DNA of 64,000 bases from Arthrobacter oryzae. GTDB taxonomy: Bacteria; Actinomycetota; Actinomycetes; Actinomycetales; Micrococcaceae. Below, piece by piece: positions 53,601 through 62,943 of the stretch (its first letter is position 1; each line of letters starts with the position of its first letter). The notes under the pieces are model-generated. The model saw nothing but the letters and a program-made list of their open reading frames with translations. It searched no databases and was not told the DNA's origin. The position numbers and the translations under genes were made by a program. The stretch lies in the NCBI RefSeq assembly GCF_030718995.1, contig NZ_CP132204.1:930001-994000 (forward strand), in the 5' to 3' direction.

Positions 53601-54415
53601 AAGACACGTTCCGCGACGCCCTGCACCACCAAACGGGCGCTGCCGGCCGTCCCCTGGCCGGGATGTGGGTGTGCTCCGGCAGCCCGCTCATCGCCGAACT
53701 CTGCGCAGGCGCCGGCCTGGACTGGCTCCTGGTCGACGCCGAACACAGCCCCAACGGCCTCGAATCGATCCTCGCCCAGCTCCAGGCAATCAACGGCTAC
53801 CCGGTCCACACCCTGGTCCGGCCGCCGGTCAACGACACTGTGGTGATCAAGCAGTACCTTGACCTGGGCGTGCAGAACCTGCTCATCCCCATGGTCAACT
53901 CGGCGGCCGAGGCCGAAGCTGCGGTGGCTGCCACCCGCTACCCGCCGCACGGCGTCCGCGGCGTCGGCTCGGCGCTGGCCCGTGCCGCCCGCTGGAACCG
54001 GACGCCTGACTACCTCGCCCGGGCATCCGAGACCATCAGCGTCACCGTCCAGATCGAATCCACTGCCGCCGTTGACGCTGTTGAGGAGATCCTGGCGGTG
54101 GACGGAGTGGACGCCATCTTCCTGGGCCCCTCGGACCTCGCCGCCTCGATGGGCCTGCTGGGCCAGCAGGAACACCCGGAGGTGCGCGCCGCCGTCGAAC
54201 GCTGCCTGGCAGCCGCCACAGCGGCAGGGAAGCCGGGCGGCGTCAACGCCTTCAACCCCGACACGGCGAAGCACTATCTGGACAGCGGCGCCAAGTTCAT
54301 CCTGGTGGGGGCCGACGTCGCCATCCTGGCGAGAGGCTCCGAAGCCCTCGCCTCCCAATACATCACCACCCACCACATCAAGCCCGCCGACGGCGGCACA
54401 CCGGCCAGCTACTGA
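53585..54415 (+). CDS. hpaI: 4-hydroxy-2-oxo-heptane-1,7-dioate aldolase
   Basis: A 276-residue class II pyruvate aldolase of the HpcH/HpaI family. His54 (VDAEHSPNG) and Arg79 (LVRPPVND) match the active-site pair of HpaI; metal-ligand motifs are VQIES and GPSDLAASMG. It splits the substrate into pyruvate and succinate semialdehyde, the latter taken up by the next gene product. ATG at 53585 lies inside the hydratase gene end. Confidence 0.95.
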   Translation: MPLRVEDTFRDALHHQTGAAGRPLAGMWVCSGSPLIAELCAGAGLDWLLVDAEHSPNGLESILAQLQAINGYPVHTLVRPPVNDTVVIKQYLDLGVQNLLIPMVNSAAEAEAAVAATRYPPHGVRGVGSALARAARWNRTPDYLARASETISVTVQIESTAAVDAVEEILAVDGVDAIFLGPSDLAASMGLLGQQEHPEVRAAVERCLAAATAAGKPGGVNAFNPDTAKHYLDSGAKFILVGADVAILARGSEALASQYITTHHIKPADGGTPASY

Positions 54416-54440
54416 CCCTCCCCTTGTTAAGGACTCTTCG

Positions 54441-55946
54441 ATGACAGTCACTTCTGCGCTGCCCCCTGCCCTTTCCCCGGAACGCGAAGCCGCGCTGATC
54501 GCTTCCGTCCCCACCGGCCTGCTGATCGGCGGGCACTGGGTGGAAGCGTCCGACGGCGGCACGTTCGACGTGCACGATCCCGCCACCGGGGAGGTGCTCG
54601 CCACCCTGGCGTCCGCCACCAGTGCGGACGCCGTCGCAGCGCTCGACGCAGCCGATGCCGCCCAGTCCTCCTGGGCGCGGACCGCGCCGCGGGTGCGGGC
54701 CGAAATCCTGCGCCGGGCCTTTGACCTGGTCACCGAACGCGCCGAGGACTTCGCCCTGCTGATGACCCTGGAAATGGGCAAGCCCCTGGCCGAAGCCCGC
54801 GGCGAGGTGAGCTACGGTGCCGAGTTCCTGCGCTGGTTCTCCGAGGAAACGGTCCGCGACTACGGCCGCTACCTCACCACCCCTGAGGGCAGGAACAAGA
54901 TCCTGGTCCAGCACAAGCCGGTGGGACCGTGCCTGCTCATCACGCCATGGAATTTCCCGCTGGCCATGGCCACCCGCAAGGTTGCCCCCGCCATCGCCGC
55001 GGGCTGCACCATGGTCCTCAAACCCGCCAAGCTCACCCCGCTCACCGCGCAGTACTTCGCACAGACCATGCTCGACGCCGGCCTGCCCGCCGGCGTCCTG
55101 AACGTCGTCTCCTCCGCCAGTGCCTCCGGGATCTCCGGTCCGCTGCTGGCAGACCCCCGCCTGCGGAAGGTCTCCTTTACCGGCTCCACCCCGGTGGGCA
55201 AGCGGCTCATGGCCGACGCCGCGCAGAACGTCCTGCGGACCTCGATGGAGCTCGGCGGCAACGCACCGTTCATCGTGTTCGAGGACGCGGACCTGGACAA
55301 GGCCGTTGAAGGTGCCATGGCGGCCAAGATGCGGAACATGGGCGAGGCCTGCACAGCCGCCAACCGGTTCCTGGTCCAGGAATCCGTCGCCGCCGAATTC
55401 ACGCAGAAGTTCGCCGCAGCCATGGGAGCCCTGGCCACCGGCCGCGGCACCGACCCCGCCACCCAGGTGGGACCGCTCATCGACGCCGGCGCCCGGGACG
55501 ACGTGCACGCGCTGGTGGCCGCCGCCGTCGACGCCGGAGCGGTTGCCGTGACCGGCGGCGCACCGGTGGACGGGCCCGGCTACTTCTACCCGCCCACGGT
55601 GCTGGGAAACGTCCCGAACGACGCCGACATCCTGGGCCAGGAAATCTTCGGGCCAGTCGCCCCGGTGACCACGTTCAGCACCGAGGAGGACGCGATCCGG
55701 CTGGCTAACGCCACCGAGTACGGCCTCGCCTCCTACCTCTACAGCCGCGACTTCAACCGGCTCCTGCGCGTGGCCGAGCAGATCGAATTCGGCATGGTGG
55801 GATTCAATGCCGGCATCATCTCCAACGCCGCAGCACCCTTCGGCGGTGTCAAACAGTCCGGGCTGGGCCGCGAAGGCGGCTCCGAAGGAATCGCCGAATA
55901 CACCACCACCCAGTACATCGGCATCGCGGACCCCTACGCCGGCTGA
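54441..55946 (+). CDS. gabD: Succinate-semialdehyde dehydrogenase
   Basis: A 501-residue NAD(P)-dependent aldehyde dehydrogenase resembling GabD: Glu270 (MELGGNAPF), Cys304 (GEACTAANRF), Asn171 (PWNFPLAM) and the TEYGLASYLYSRD and PFGGVKQSGLGREGG motifs. ATG behind TAAGGA, 25 bases after the aldolase stop. It ends the homoprotocatechuate operon by converting succinate semialdehyde to succinate. No terminator hairpin is obvious before the next gene. Confidence 0.94.
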   Translation: MTVTSALPPALSPEREAALIASVPTGLLIGGHWVEASDGGTFDVHDPATGEVLATLASATSADAVAALDAADAAQSSWARTAPRVRAEILRRAFDLVTERAEDFALLMTLEMGKPLAEARGEVSYGAEFLRWFSEETVRDYGRYLTTPEGRNKILVQHKPVGPCLLITPWNFPLAMATRKVAPAIAAGCTMVLKPAKLTPLTAQYFAQTMLDAGLPAGVLNVVSSASASGISGPLLADPRLRKVSFTGSTPVGKRLMADAAQNVLRTSMELGGNAPFIVFEDADLDKAVEGAMAAKMRNMGEACTAANRFLVQESVAAEFTQKFAAAMGALATGRGTDPATQVGPLIDAGARDDVHALVAAAVDAGAVAVTGGAPVDGPGYFYPPTVLGNVPNDADILGQEIFGPVAPVTTFSTEEDAIRLANATEYGLASYLYSRDFNRLLRVAEQIEFGMVGFNAGIISNAAAPFGGVKQSGLGREGGSEGIAEYTTTQYIGIADPYAG

Positions 55947-56091
55947 GCCGGCCGCCCGGCCGGGGTACCGCCGGAAACCCGACGGGGCGCCGCCGTCGCG
56001 CTCCGGCCGGCGGGTGGGCAGTTGGACTCTGGCTGGCGGGCGGCCGCCGGTCGTATTCTGGAATCACTGGCACGTTGATAGCTGGACACAA

Positions 56092-58263
56092 ATGGCACCG
56101 AAGAAGCGATGGGGTTCTCGTCTGGCCGCAGCCTTGGGAAGGCTCGTGGGATTTATTGCCGTGAGCGCCATCTGCGGCGTCCTGGCCGCCAGCCTGGTGG
56201 CACCCAGCGTGGCGGCCGCCGGGGTGACGGTCAGCAATTCGATCACGTTCTTCAACAACCTGCCGGGAGAACTCACGGTCGACACTCCGTCGCAGTCAAC
56301 AACCATGGTGACCGCCGACGGCCAGCCCATTGCCACGTTCTATATGGAGAACCGCGTGCGGGTCAGCCTCGACCAGATGTCGCCGTACATGAAGGACGCG
56401 ATCATCGCGATTGAAGACAGCCGCTTCTATGATCATGCCGGCATCGACCCGCAGGGCATCCTCCGGGCGCTGACGTACAACGTCACCCAGGGCGGCCGGC
56501 AGGGTGCGTCCACCCTGACCCAGCAGTACGTCACCAACGTCATCAACGAGTCCTACCTTTCCGCGGACCAGGGCGAAGAGGTCATCCTCAGCGGCCAGAA
56601 GAGCGTTGGCGACAAGCTGCGGGAGATGAAGCTCGCCATCGAGCTGGAGAAGAAATACACCAAGGACCAGATCCTCGAGGGCTACCTGAACATCGTGTTC
56701 TTCAACCGCGACGCCTATGGCATCGAGGCCGCTGCAAAGCACTTCTTCAGCACGTCCGCCAAAGACCTCACCTTGCCGCAGGCCGCGCTGCTGGCCGGGC
56801 TCGTGAACAGCCCCAGCTTCTATGACCCCGCCGCGAACCCGGAGAACTCGCTGCAGCGCCGCAACCAGGTCCTGGGCAGCATGCTGGAACTGGGAAAAAT
56901 TACCCAGGCCGAGCACGACGCCGCCGTGGCCACCGGAGTTGACCTGAAGATCACCCCGGGCAGGCAGGGTTGCGCCGCCGCCGTCATGGCAACGTACTTC
57001 TGCGATTATGTGTCCCATCTGATCCTTAACAACCCGGCTTACGGTGTGGAGCTCAAGGACCGGGAGCGGCTGCTGTACCGCGGCGGCCTGATCATCGTGA
57101 CCACGCTGGACAGCAGGCTGCAGGCCGTAGCACAGGCCCAGGTGGACGCCACCGCAGGAGCGAATCCGGACAAATGGGGTGCCGCCCTGGTCACGGTCCA
57201 GCCTGGTTCCGGCCGGATCCTTGCCATGGCGCAGAACACCGTGTTCCTGCCGGCGGAAGGGAAATTCGACACCCAGCTGAACTTCAACGTCGACTCCCGG
57301 GACGCCAACGGCAATGACCTCAACGGCGCCGGCGGGTTCCAGCCCGGGTCCACCATGAAGCCGTTCACGTTCGCGGAATGGCTGAACGAAGGCAAGCCCC
57401 TGAACGCGGTCATCGATGCGTCCCGGCGGACCTATCCGCTCGACTTCCCGTGGCGGTCCAGCTGCGGGAAGGTCCTGGGCGCCTACAGCACCGCCCAGAG
57501 GAACGAGGGTGCGGCGGACGATCTCCGGAACAACGACGAGGGCTACTACCGCCCCATGCCCATCAATTACGGCCTCTACAACTCGATCAACACGGCCACC
57601 TTCGCTTCCGCCACACAGCTGGATTTCTGCGGAATCCAGAAGATGGTGGATGCCGTGGGGATCCACAGCGGCCTGGACGGGGCGCAGGTGAACATGCACC
57701 AGCTCGGCAACCTGCTGGGCGCCATCGGCGTGGCTCCGCTCCACCTGGCCAATGCCTTCGCCACGTTCGCCAATGACGGCCGCTACTGCAGCCCCATCGC
57801 CATCGCGGACGTGAGTGACCCGGCAGGGCGGCACCTCCCGTCCGAGTCCTCCCAGTGCCGCAACGCCGTCAAGCCCGAGGTGGCCCGCGGCGTCAACGCA
57901 GTGCTCCAGGACGTGCTGAAGATGGGATCCGGCGTCTACATCAACCCGAAGGTCCAGAGCCGGGTGCCGGTCGCGGCCAAGACGGGAACGTCCAACAACA
58001 ACGGCGCCACCTGGGTGGCGGGCTACACGTCGGGCCTGGCCACCGCATCATTCTTCGGGGACACCCTGGAGGGGCAGAACCGGGCAGGCCAGAACATCAC
58101 CATCAACGGCACCTTCTACAAGGCGATCGACGGCTACATGCTGGCCGGGCCGCAGTGGGCCAACTACATGATGCAGGTTGCCGGGCTTTACCCCGCGGCG
58201 GCCTTCCCGCCGCCGCCGTCTTCCATGAGCACTCCGCAGCCGACGCCTGCCCCCTCCCGTTAG
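56092..58263 (+). CDS. Bifunctional penicillin-binding protein (class A: transglycosylase plus transpeptidase)
   Basis: A 723-residue cell-wall enzyme. After a basic start, one membrane anchor (about residues 17-45) precedes the GT51 glycosyltransferase domain with Glu108 in AIEDSRFYDHAGID and ASTLTQQYV. The transpeptidase domain has Ser420 and Lys423 in PGSTMKPF, SIN at 498-500 and KTG at 630-632. A Pro/Ser-rich tail ends the protein. ATG at 56092 has only a weak GGACA site; longer in-frame starts are unlikely. It polymerises and cross-links peptidoglycan outside the membrane. Not linked to the adjacent catabolic operon. Confidence 0.95.
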   Translation: MAPKKRWGSRLAAALGRLVGFIAVSAICGVLAASLVAPSVAAAGVTVSNSITFFNNLPGELTVDTPSQSTTMVTADGQPIATFYMENRVRVSLDQMSPYMKDAIIAIEDSRFYDHAGIDPQGILRALTYNVTQGGRQGASTLTQQYVTNVINESYLSADQGEEVILSGQKSVGDKLREMKLAIELEKKYTKDQILEGYLNIVFFNRDAYGIEAAAKHFFSTSAKDLTLPQAALLAGLVNSPSFYDPAANPENSLQRRNQVLGSMLELGKITQAEHDAAVATGVDLKITPGRQGCAAAVMATYFCDYVSHLILNNPAYGVELKDRERLLYRGGLIIVTTLDSRLQAVAQAQVDATAGANPDKWGAALVTVQPGSGRILAMAQNTVFLPAEGKFDTQLNFNVDSRDANGNDLNGAGGFQPGSTMKPFTFAEWLNEGKPLNAVIDASRRTYPLDFPWRSSCGKVLGAYSTAQRNEGAADDLRNNDEGYYRPMPINYGLYNSINTATFASATQLDFCGIQKMVDAVGIHSGLDGAQVNMHQLGNLLGAIGVAPLHLANAFATFANDGRYCSPIAIADVSDPAGRHLPSESSQCRNAVKPEVARGVNAVLQDVLKMGSGVYINPKVQSRVPVAAKTGTSNNNGATWVAGYTSGLATASFFGDTLEGQNRAGQNITINGTFYKAIDGYMLAGPQWANYMMQVAGLYPAAAFPPPPSSMSTPQPTPAPSR

Positions 58264-58286
58264 GCGGGCACCCTGCCGCCAGGGGC

Positions 58287-59021
58287 CTACGGCAGTCCCA
58301 TCGCGGTGCGGACCTCGTCCAGGATGTGGTGCATGGCGGTCTCCGCGGTACCGGCATCGCCCGCAGCAACCGCAGCTGCCACTGCCTCGTGGGCCGCGAG
58401 CGCTTCAGGGCGCGGCTTGAACGGCATCAGGCCCTGTTTGGTCCTGCTGGACAGGACCTCGGCCACCATGCCGTCCAGGGCCTTGAACATTTCGTTCCCG
58501 CAGCTGTGCAGGAGCAGGCTGTGAAAAGCGATGTCCGCCTTGAGGAATGCCTCCAGCTCCCCTGCTTCGCCCAGCCGCCTGAGTTCGGCGGCCAGCGCCG
58601 TCAGCTGGCGGCGCTCTGCTGCGCCCGCACGGCGGGCAGCACCCGCCGCGGCGATGGGTTCGACGGCGATCCGGAGTTCCGTGAGGCTGCTGTACTGCTC
58701 GGCACGGCGGCTGGACGCGAGCCGCCACCGCACCAGCTTGGGATCGAACACGTTCCACAGCTCGGGGTCCTGTACCACGATGCCTACCCGGCGGCGGGAG
58801 TACACCAGGTTCATTGATTCCAGGACGCGCATCGTGTCCCGTGCCAGGGTGCGCGACACGTTGTAGTGCTGCTGGAGGTCGTCCAGGGTGAGCCGCCTGC
58901 CGGGGGCCAGCTCGCCGGAGACGATTGCTTCGCCGAGCGCATCCAAGATGCGCAGGTGCAGGGCCGGTACCGACACATCCCCGTCGCTTGTCCCTGCCTG
59001 GTCCTCTGTCGCCGTCGACAT
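58287..59021 (-). CDS. GntR-family regulator, FCD type, of the gluconate genes
   Basis: A 244-residue FadR-type GntR regulator: winged helix (residues about 22-90; LAPGRRLTLDDLQQHYNVSRTLARDTMRVLESMNLV) and FCD domain with FLKADIAFHSLLLHSCGN and AHEAVAAAVAAGD. ATG at 59021 with GGGAGG upstream; a longer frame to 59081 has no site. Divergent from gluconokinase and the gluconate permease, it is probably their gluconate- or gluconate-6-phosphate-responsive repressor. Confidence 0.91.
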   Translation of the reverse strand: MSTATEDQAGTSDGDVSVPALHLRILDALGEAIVSGELAPGRRLTLDDLQQHYNVSRTLARDTMRVLESMNLVYSRRRVGIVVQDPELWNVFDPKLVRWRLASSRRAEQYSSLTELRIAVEPIAAAGAARRAGAAERRQLTALAAELRRLGEAGELEAFLKADIAFHSLLLHSCGNEMFKALDGMVAEVLSSRTKQGLMPFKPRPEALAAHEAVAAAVAAGDAGTAETAMHHILDEVRTAMGLP

Positions 59022-59084
59022 TCGTGAAGCCTCCCTCTGCGCCGTGGCGCTTGGCTTCCAGTTTAGGCCACAAGAAGGCAAAGG

Positions 59085-59101
59085 TATGACCTGTGTTACA
59101 A
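59085..59101. promoter_or_regulatory. 17-bp motif shared with the homoprotocatechuate region
   Basis: TATGACCTGTGTTACAA, 16 of 17 bases identical to 47820-47836. It lies 64 bases from the gntR-type start and 110 from gntK. It resembles a CRP/GlxR site; alternatively it serves the FadR-type regulators encoded beside both copies. Confidence 0.55.
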
Positions 59102-59211
59102 AAAGATGCTACTAATGCTGTTTAATGGTGCTATCTTATTTTCCTAACCAGCGTCTCTTGCTGGCCTGAGCTTCATCCGAAGCCAACGACGTCTTCTACG
59201 GAGGTAGAACA

Positions 59212-59757
59212 ATGAAGTTTCCTGCCATGCATTTGGTAGTCATGGGTGTCGCCGGAGCCGGCAAGTCCACCATTGCCGGAGCCCTCTCCCGCGATCTCGG
59301 GTGGGACATGGCAGAGGCCGACCAGTTCCACCCCGAAGCCAACATCGCCAAGATGAACGCCGGCACCCCGCTCCAGGACGAGGACCGCTGGCCCTGGCTC
59401 GAGTCCATCCGCGACTGGATGACCGCCCAGGCCACGGAAGGCAAGAGCACGGTCCTGACCTGTTCCGCCCTGAAGCACAGCTACCGGGAACTGCTTTCCG
59501 AGGCAGAGGGCAAGGTGGTGTTCATCCACCTCAACGGCGACCCCGCCCTGCTCGGCGAGCGCATGCGCGGACGCGAGGGCCACTTCATGCCGGTGACGCT
59601 GCTGCCCAGCCAGCTGGCCACCCTGGAACCATTGACACCGGAGGAACTCGCCGCCGGCAGCCTGCGGCTGGATATCACCCGCACCCCCGAGGACCTGGTG
59701 CAGGCCATCAAGGCCGCGCTTCACCTGCCGGCGGGCCACGCTCCCAGCGCTTCCTGA
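59212..59757 (+). CDS. gntK: Gluconokinase
   Basis: A 181-residue GntK-type kinase phosphorylating D-gluconate to 6-phosphogluconate. Walker A GVAGAGKST at residues 12-20; EADQFHPEANIAKMNAGTPLQDEDRWPWL is the gluconate-site signature, and CSALKHSYRELL and GHFMPVTLLPSQLATLE are typical of the family. ATG with a strong GGAGGT site. First gene of a two-gene operon with gntP. Confidence 0.96.
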   Translation: MKFPAMHLVVMGVAGAGKSTIAGALSRDLGWDMAEADQFHPEANIAKMNAGTPLQDEDRWPWLESIRDWMTAQATEGKSTVLTCSALKHSYRELLSEAEGKVVFIHLNGDPALLGERMRGREGHFMPVTLLPSQLATLEPLTPEELAAGSLRLDITRTPEDLVQAIKAALHLPAGHAPSAS

Positions 59758-59812
59758 TCCCTAACATCCTTTAGCTCCACAGCCCCCAACACACCCGCTT
59801 CAAAGGAGAACC

Positions 59813-61216
59813 ATGACCATCGAAGGATGGACTCAAACCCTCGGCGCAGGCCCCCTGCTGCTGATTGCCGGCGGCGCCATTCTGGTGCTGCTGTTCCTCA
59901 TCATCAAACTGCGCATGCACGCGCTTCTCGCCCTGATCCTGATCAGCCTGGCAACCGCCTTCGCCACCGGAATCCCGGCGGACAAGGTGGTTCCGGTGCT
60001 GGTCAACGGCTTCGGCAGCACGCTGGGCACAGTGGCCCTGCTGGTTGGCCTCGGCGCTATGCTCGGCCGCATCGTTGAGACCAGCGGCGGCGCCAAGGCG
60101 CTTGCCGACTACCTCATCAACCTCTTCGGCGAAAAGCGCGCACCCTTCGCGCTGGGCCTCGCCTCCCTGATCTTCGGCTTCCCCATCTTCTTCGATGCCG
60201 GCCTGGTGGTCATGCTTCCCGTGGTCTTCGCCGTGGCCCACCGCCTTGGCGGCGGCGTTCTGCGCTACGGCCTTCCCGCTGCAGGCGCCTTCTCCGTGAT
60301 GCACATCTTCCTGCCCCCGCACCCGGGCCCGGTCTCTGCCGCAACGTTCTTCGACGCCAACGTGGGCCTGGTCATGATCGCGGGCCTCATCACCGCGATC
60401 CCCACCTGGTACGTCACCGCCTACCTGTTCGGCCTGTGGACCGGCAAGAAGCTGGTGCTCCCGGTCCCGGAATTGCTGGGCCACGCCGACCCCGCCGCCG
60501 AGCAGAACCCGCCGCGCTTCCGCACCATCGTGGGTGTGCTGCTCCTCCCGCTGGTCCTCATCTTCCTCAACACCGGCCTGAACACCCTGGCTTCCGCCGG
60601 CGTCCTTCCCGCCTCGGCCAAGAACGAAGCCTGGTTCCAGATCCTGCGCACCCTCGGTGAAACTCCCGTGGCACTGCTGATCGCCGTACTGGTGGCCATG
60701 TTCGTGCTGGGCAGGCTGCGCGGTTCCCGCGGCGCCACCTTGGAGAAGCTGCTCGAATCCTCCCTCGGCCCGGTCTGCTCCGTCATCCTGATCACCGGCG
60801 CCGGCGGCATGTTCGGCGGCGTGCTGCGCACCTCCGGCATCGGTACTGCCCTGGCCGACGTGCTGGGCGACGTCGGCATTCCCCTGCTCCTGGCCGGCTT
60901 CCTGATCTCGGCCATCCTGCGCATCGCCCAGGGTTCGGCCACGGTGGCCCTGACCACCACGGCCGGCCTGATCGCTCCGGCCGTTGCCCTTGCGGGCATG
61001 AACGGCATGCAGGTGGCCGCCCTGGTCATCGCCGTGGCTGCCGGTTCCGTGGTGGTCTCGCACGTCAACGACTCCGGGTTCTGGCTGGTGGGCCGCTTCT
61101 TCGGCATGGACGTCAAGACCACCCTGAAGACCTGGACCGTGATGGAAACGCTCATCGGCGTCATGGGCTTCGCCATCGCTGCCGCCATCTTCGGCCTGGC
61201 AGGCCTGGCCGGGTAG
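59813..61216 (+). CDS. gntP: Gluconate:H+ symporter (GntP family)
   Basis: A 467-residue permease with about 12-14 helices. GntP-family features include the FGSTLGTVALLVGLGAMLGRIVETSGGA segment, PIFFDAGLVVMLPVVFAVA, HIFLPPHPGPVSAA, GGMFGGVLRTSGIG and HVNDSGFWLVGRFFGMD. ATG 55 bases after gntK behind AAAGGAG. It brings gluconate into the cell for gntK. A long perfect terminator hairpin follows. Confidence 0.95.
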   Translation: MTIEGWTQTLGAGPLLLIAGGAILVLLFLIIKLRMHALLALILISLATAFATGIPADKVVPVLVNGFGSTLGTVALLVGLGAMLGRIVETSGGAKALADYLINLFGEKRAPFALGLASLIFGFPIFFDAGLVVMLPVVFAVAHRLGGGVLRYGLPAAGAFSVMHIFLPPHPGPVSAATFFDANVGLVMIAGLITAIPTWYVTAYLFGLWTGKKLVLPVPELLGHADPAAEQNPPRFRTIVGVLLLPLVLIFLNTGLNTLASAGVLPASAKNEAWFQILRTLGETPVALLIAVLVAMFVLGRLRGSRGATLEKLLESSLGPVCSVILITGAGGMFGGVLRTSGIGTALADVLGDVGIPLLLAGFLISAILRIAQGSATVALTTTAGLIAPAVALAGMNGMQVAALVIAVAAGSVVVSHVNDSGFWLVGRFFGMDVKTTLKTWTVMETLIGVMGFAIAAAIFGLAGLAG

Positions 61217-61241
61217 CCGGTTTACGCACCCGGAACACAAC

Positions 61242-61285
61242 AAAAGCAGTACGACGGCGGGACGTCCCGCCGTCGTACTGCTTTT
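61242..61285 (+). terminator. Perfect 22-bp hairpin terminator after gntP
   Basis: Positions 61242-61263 and 61264-61285 are exact inverted arms beginning AAAAGCAGTACGACGG, with no spacer, ending in a T run. It is the strongest terminator-like structure in the window. Confidence 0.92.
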
Positions 61286-61409
61286 TAATGCGCGGCATTT
61301 TTTGCACGGCCAGGACACCTGCCTCCCAGCTCGGCCACAGTGAGCCGCCGTTCATCTTGCCGAAACGTACAGCACCGACCGCCCTCCGTCCCTCCCGTCA
61401 GGAGGCGTC

Positions 61410-61426
61410 GTTAACATTCCCGAAAC
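61410..61426 (+). promoter_or_regulatory. GlnR-like box 1 upstream of amt
   Basis: GTTAAC-ATTCCC-GAAAC contains TTAAC-N6-GAAAC, one base off the actinobacterial GlnR consensus GTnAC-N6-GAAAC. It lies about 155 bases before the ammonium transporter start, in a 365-base gap otherwise holding only the gntP terminator and the second box. Confidence 0.5.
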
Positions 61427-61463
61427 AAGCCGGTCACGTGATCTTCACGCAGACCGCGTTCCT

Positions 61464-61479
61464 GTAACGTCACCGCAAC
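61464..61479 (+). promoter_or_regulatory. GlnR-like box 2 upstream of amt
   Basis: GTAAC-GTCACC-GCAAC matches GTnAC-N6-GAAAC except for one base. Together with box 1 it suggests nitrogen-responsive control of the ammonium transporter. No other feature was recognised between it and the start codon. Confidence 0.5.
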
Positions 61480-61581
61480 TTTTCGCCCCATTGCCTGAAA
61501 CATGCTGCGTGAAACATTGAGCGGGGGCGCGGCCCGGAACACTCGAGGCCCCGTACAGACTTGATGAGAAGGGATACGCAG

Positions 61582-62943
61582 GTGGAAATCACTGCGGAAA
61601 ACGTCTGGGTGCTGGTGTCAACGGCCCTTGTGCTAATCATGACCCCCGGCCTCGGCCTCTTTTACGGCGGCATGACCCGCGCCAAGGCGGCGCTCAACAT
61701 GATCATGATGAGCTTCATCTCGGCCGGCATCGTCGGCGTCATCTGGGTGCTGTGGGGTTACTCGATGACCAGCGGGGAAGGCGTGCTGGGCATCTTCGGG
61801 AACCCCTTTGCCAGCTTCGGGCTCACCAACCTCATCGGTTCCCCCGACCTCATCAAGGCAGCCTACGCGGGAACGTTCGCCATGGTCACCGTCGCCCTCA
61901 TCAGCGGCGCCATCGCAGACCGCGCCAAGTTCAGCTCCTGGGCGCTCTTCGTGCCGATCTGGGTCACCCTGGTTTACTGCCCGCTGGCCTACATGGTCTG
62001 GGGCGGCGGCCTGCTGGGCGCCGACGGCGCCGTCACCTCCGTGTTCGGGCAGGTCATCGACTTCGCCGGCGGCACTGTGGTGGAGATCAGCTCCGGCGTC
62101 GCCGCGCTGGTCCTGGCCGTCATCGTGGGCAAACGCCAGGGCTTCGGAAAGGACCCCAACCACCGCCCGCACAACATCCCCTTCATCATGCTGGGTGCGG
62201 CGATCCTCTGGTTTGGCTGGTTCGGTTTCAACGGCGGCGCCGCCACCACCGCGGAGCAGGCCGGCCTGATCTGGATCAATACCCTGGTGGCACCGGCCGC
62301 GGCCATGCTGAGCTGGCTGGTCACGGAAAAGGTCCGCCACGGCCACCCCACCTCCCTGGGTGCCGCCTCGGGCGTGGTGGCAGGGCTGGTGGCCATCACC
62401 CCGTCCTGCGCCAACATCAGCCCGGTGGCCGCCATCGGCCTGGGCCTGGTGGCAGGCGCCCTCTGCGCGATCTTCGTGGACCTGAAGTACCGCTTCGGCC
62501 TGGACGACTCCCTCGACGTGGTGGGCGTGCACCTCGGCGGCGGCCTTATCGGCACGCTGGCACTGGGCTTCATCGCGCTGCCGGTGGACGGCCAGGGAGG
62601 CGGCCTCTTCTACGGCGGCGGGCTCCACCAGCTCGTGGCCCAGTCGGTGGCCGTGCTGGTAACCGTGCTGCTCTCCGGCCTGGTGACCGCCATCCTGGGC
62701 CTGGCCATCCACAAGACGCTCGGCTTCCGGGTCAGTGAGGAAGCGGAAAACGTCGGAGTGGACCTGTCCGAACACGCGGAAACCGCCTACGCCTTCGGCG
62801 AGCTGTCCCGCAGCCGGTTCAACCCCTTCCACCACCAGGTGGCCGCTCCGCTGACAGCCACCGAGGCAGCCACGGTGGATGCACCGGGAACAGTTCAGAC
62901 CCCGCAGGAAGCAGCCCACGAAAAGGAAGACAGCCTGGTGTAG
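61582..62943 (+). CDS. amt: Ammonium transporter (Amt family) with Glu in place of the first twin His
   Basis: A 453-residue Amt/MEP channel with about 11 helices: GLGLFYGGMTRAKAALNMIMMSF, Asp160 in IDFAGGTVVEISSG, PHNIPFIMLGAAILWFGWFGFNGG and VVGVHLGGGLIGTLALG. The pore twin-His pair is Glu168 and His317 instead of His and His. GTG at 61582 is chosen because GAAGGG precedes it; ATG at 61564 would add six residues. The C-terminus is an extended 60-residue tail. It imports ammonium, probably under GlnR control. Confidence 0.95.
   Translation: MEITAENVWVLVSTALVLIMTPGLGLFYGGMTRAKAALNMIMMSFISAGIVGVIWVLWGYSMTSGEGVLGIFGNPFASFGLTNLIGSPDLIKAAYAGTFAMVTVALISGAIADRAKFSSWALFVPIWVTLVYCPLAYMVWGGGLLGADGAVTSVFGQVIDFAGGTVVEISSGVAALVLAVIVGKRQGFGKDPNHRPHNIPFIMLGAAILWFGWFGFNGGAATTAEQAGLIWINTLVAPAAAMLSWLVTEKVRHGHPTSLGAASGVVAGLVAITPSCANISPVAAIGLGLVAGALCAIFVDLKYRFGLDDSLDVVGVHLGGGLIGTLALGFIALPVDGQGGGLFYGGGLHQLVAQSVAVLVTVLLSGLVTAILGLAIHKTLGFRVSEEAENVGVDLSEHAETAYAFGELSRSRFNPFHHQVAAPLTATEAATVDAPGTVQTPQEAAHEKEDSLV

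Noticed and set aside
55947-56091. N-terminal extension of the penicillin-binding protein
   Set aside because: The open frame continues far upstream into the gabD gene in another frame, but the translation is Pro/Ser/Arg-rich without start signals; the ATG at 56092 is followed at once by a normal basic and hydrophobic membrane anchor.
59771-61318. A 515-residue Gly/Glu/Gln/His-rich frame on the minus strand
   Set aside because: Complement of gntP, with no start signal and no domain; it even runs through the gntP terminator.
61633-62919. A 428-residue minus-strand frame
   Set aside because: Complement of the ammonium transporter; low-complexity shadow.
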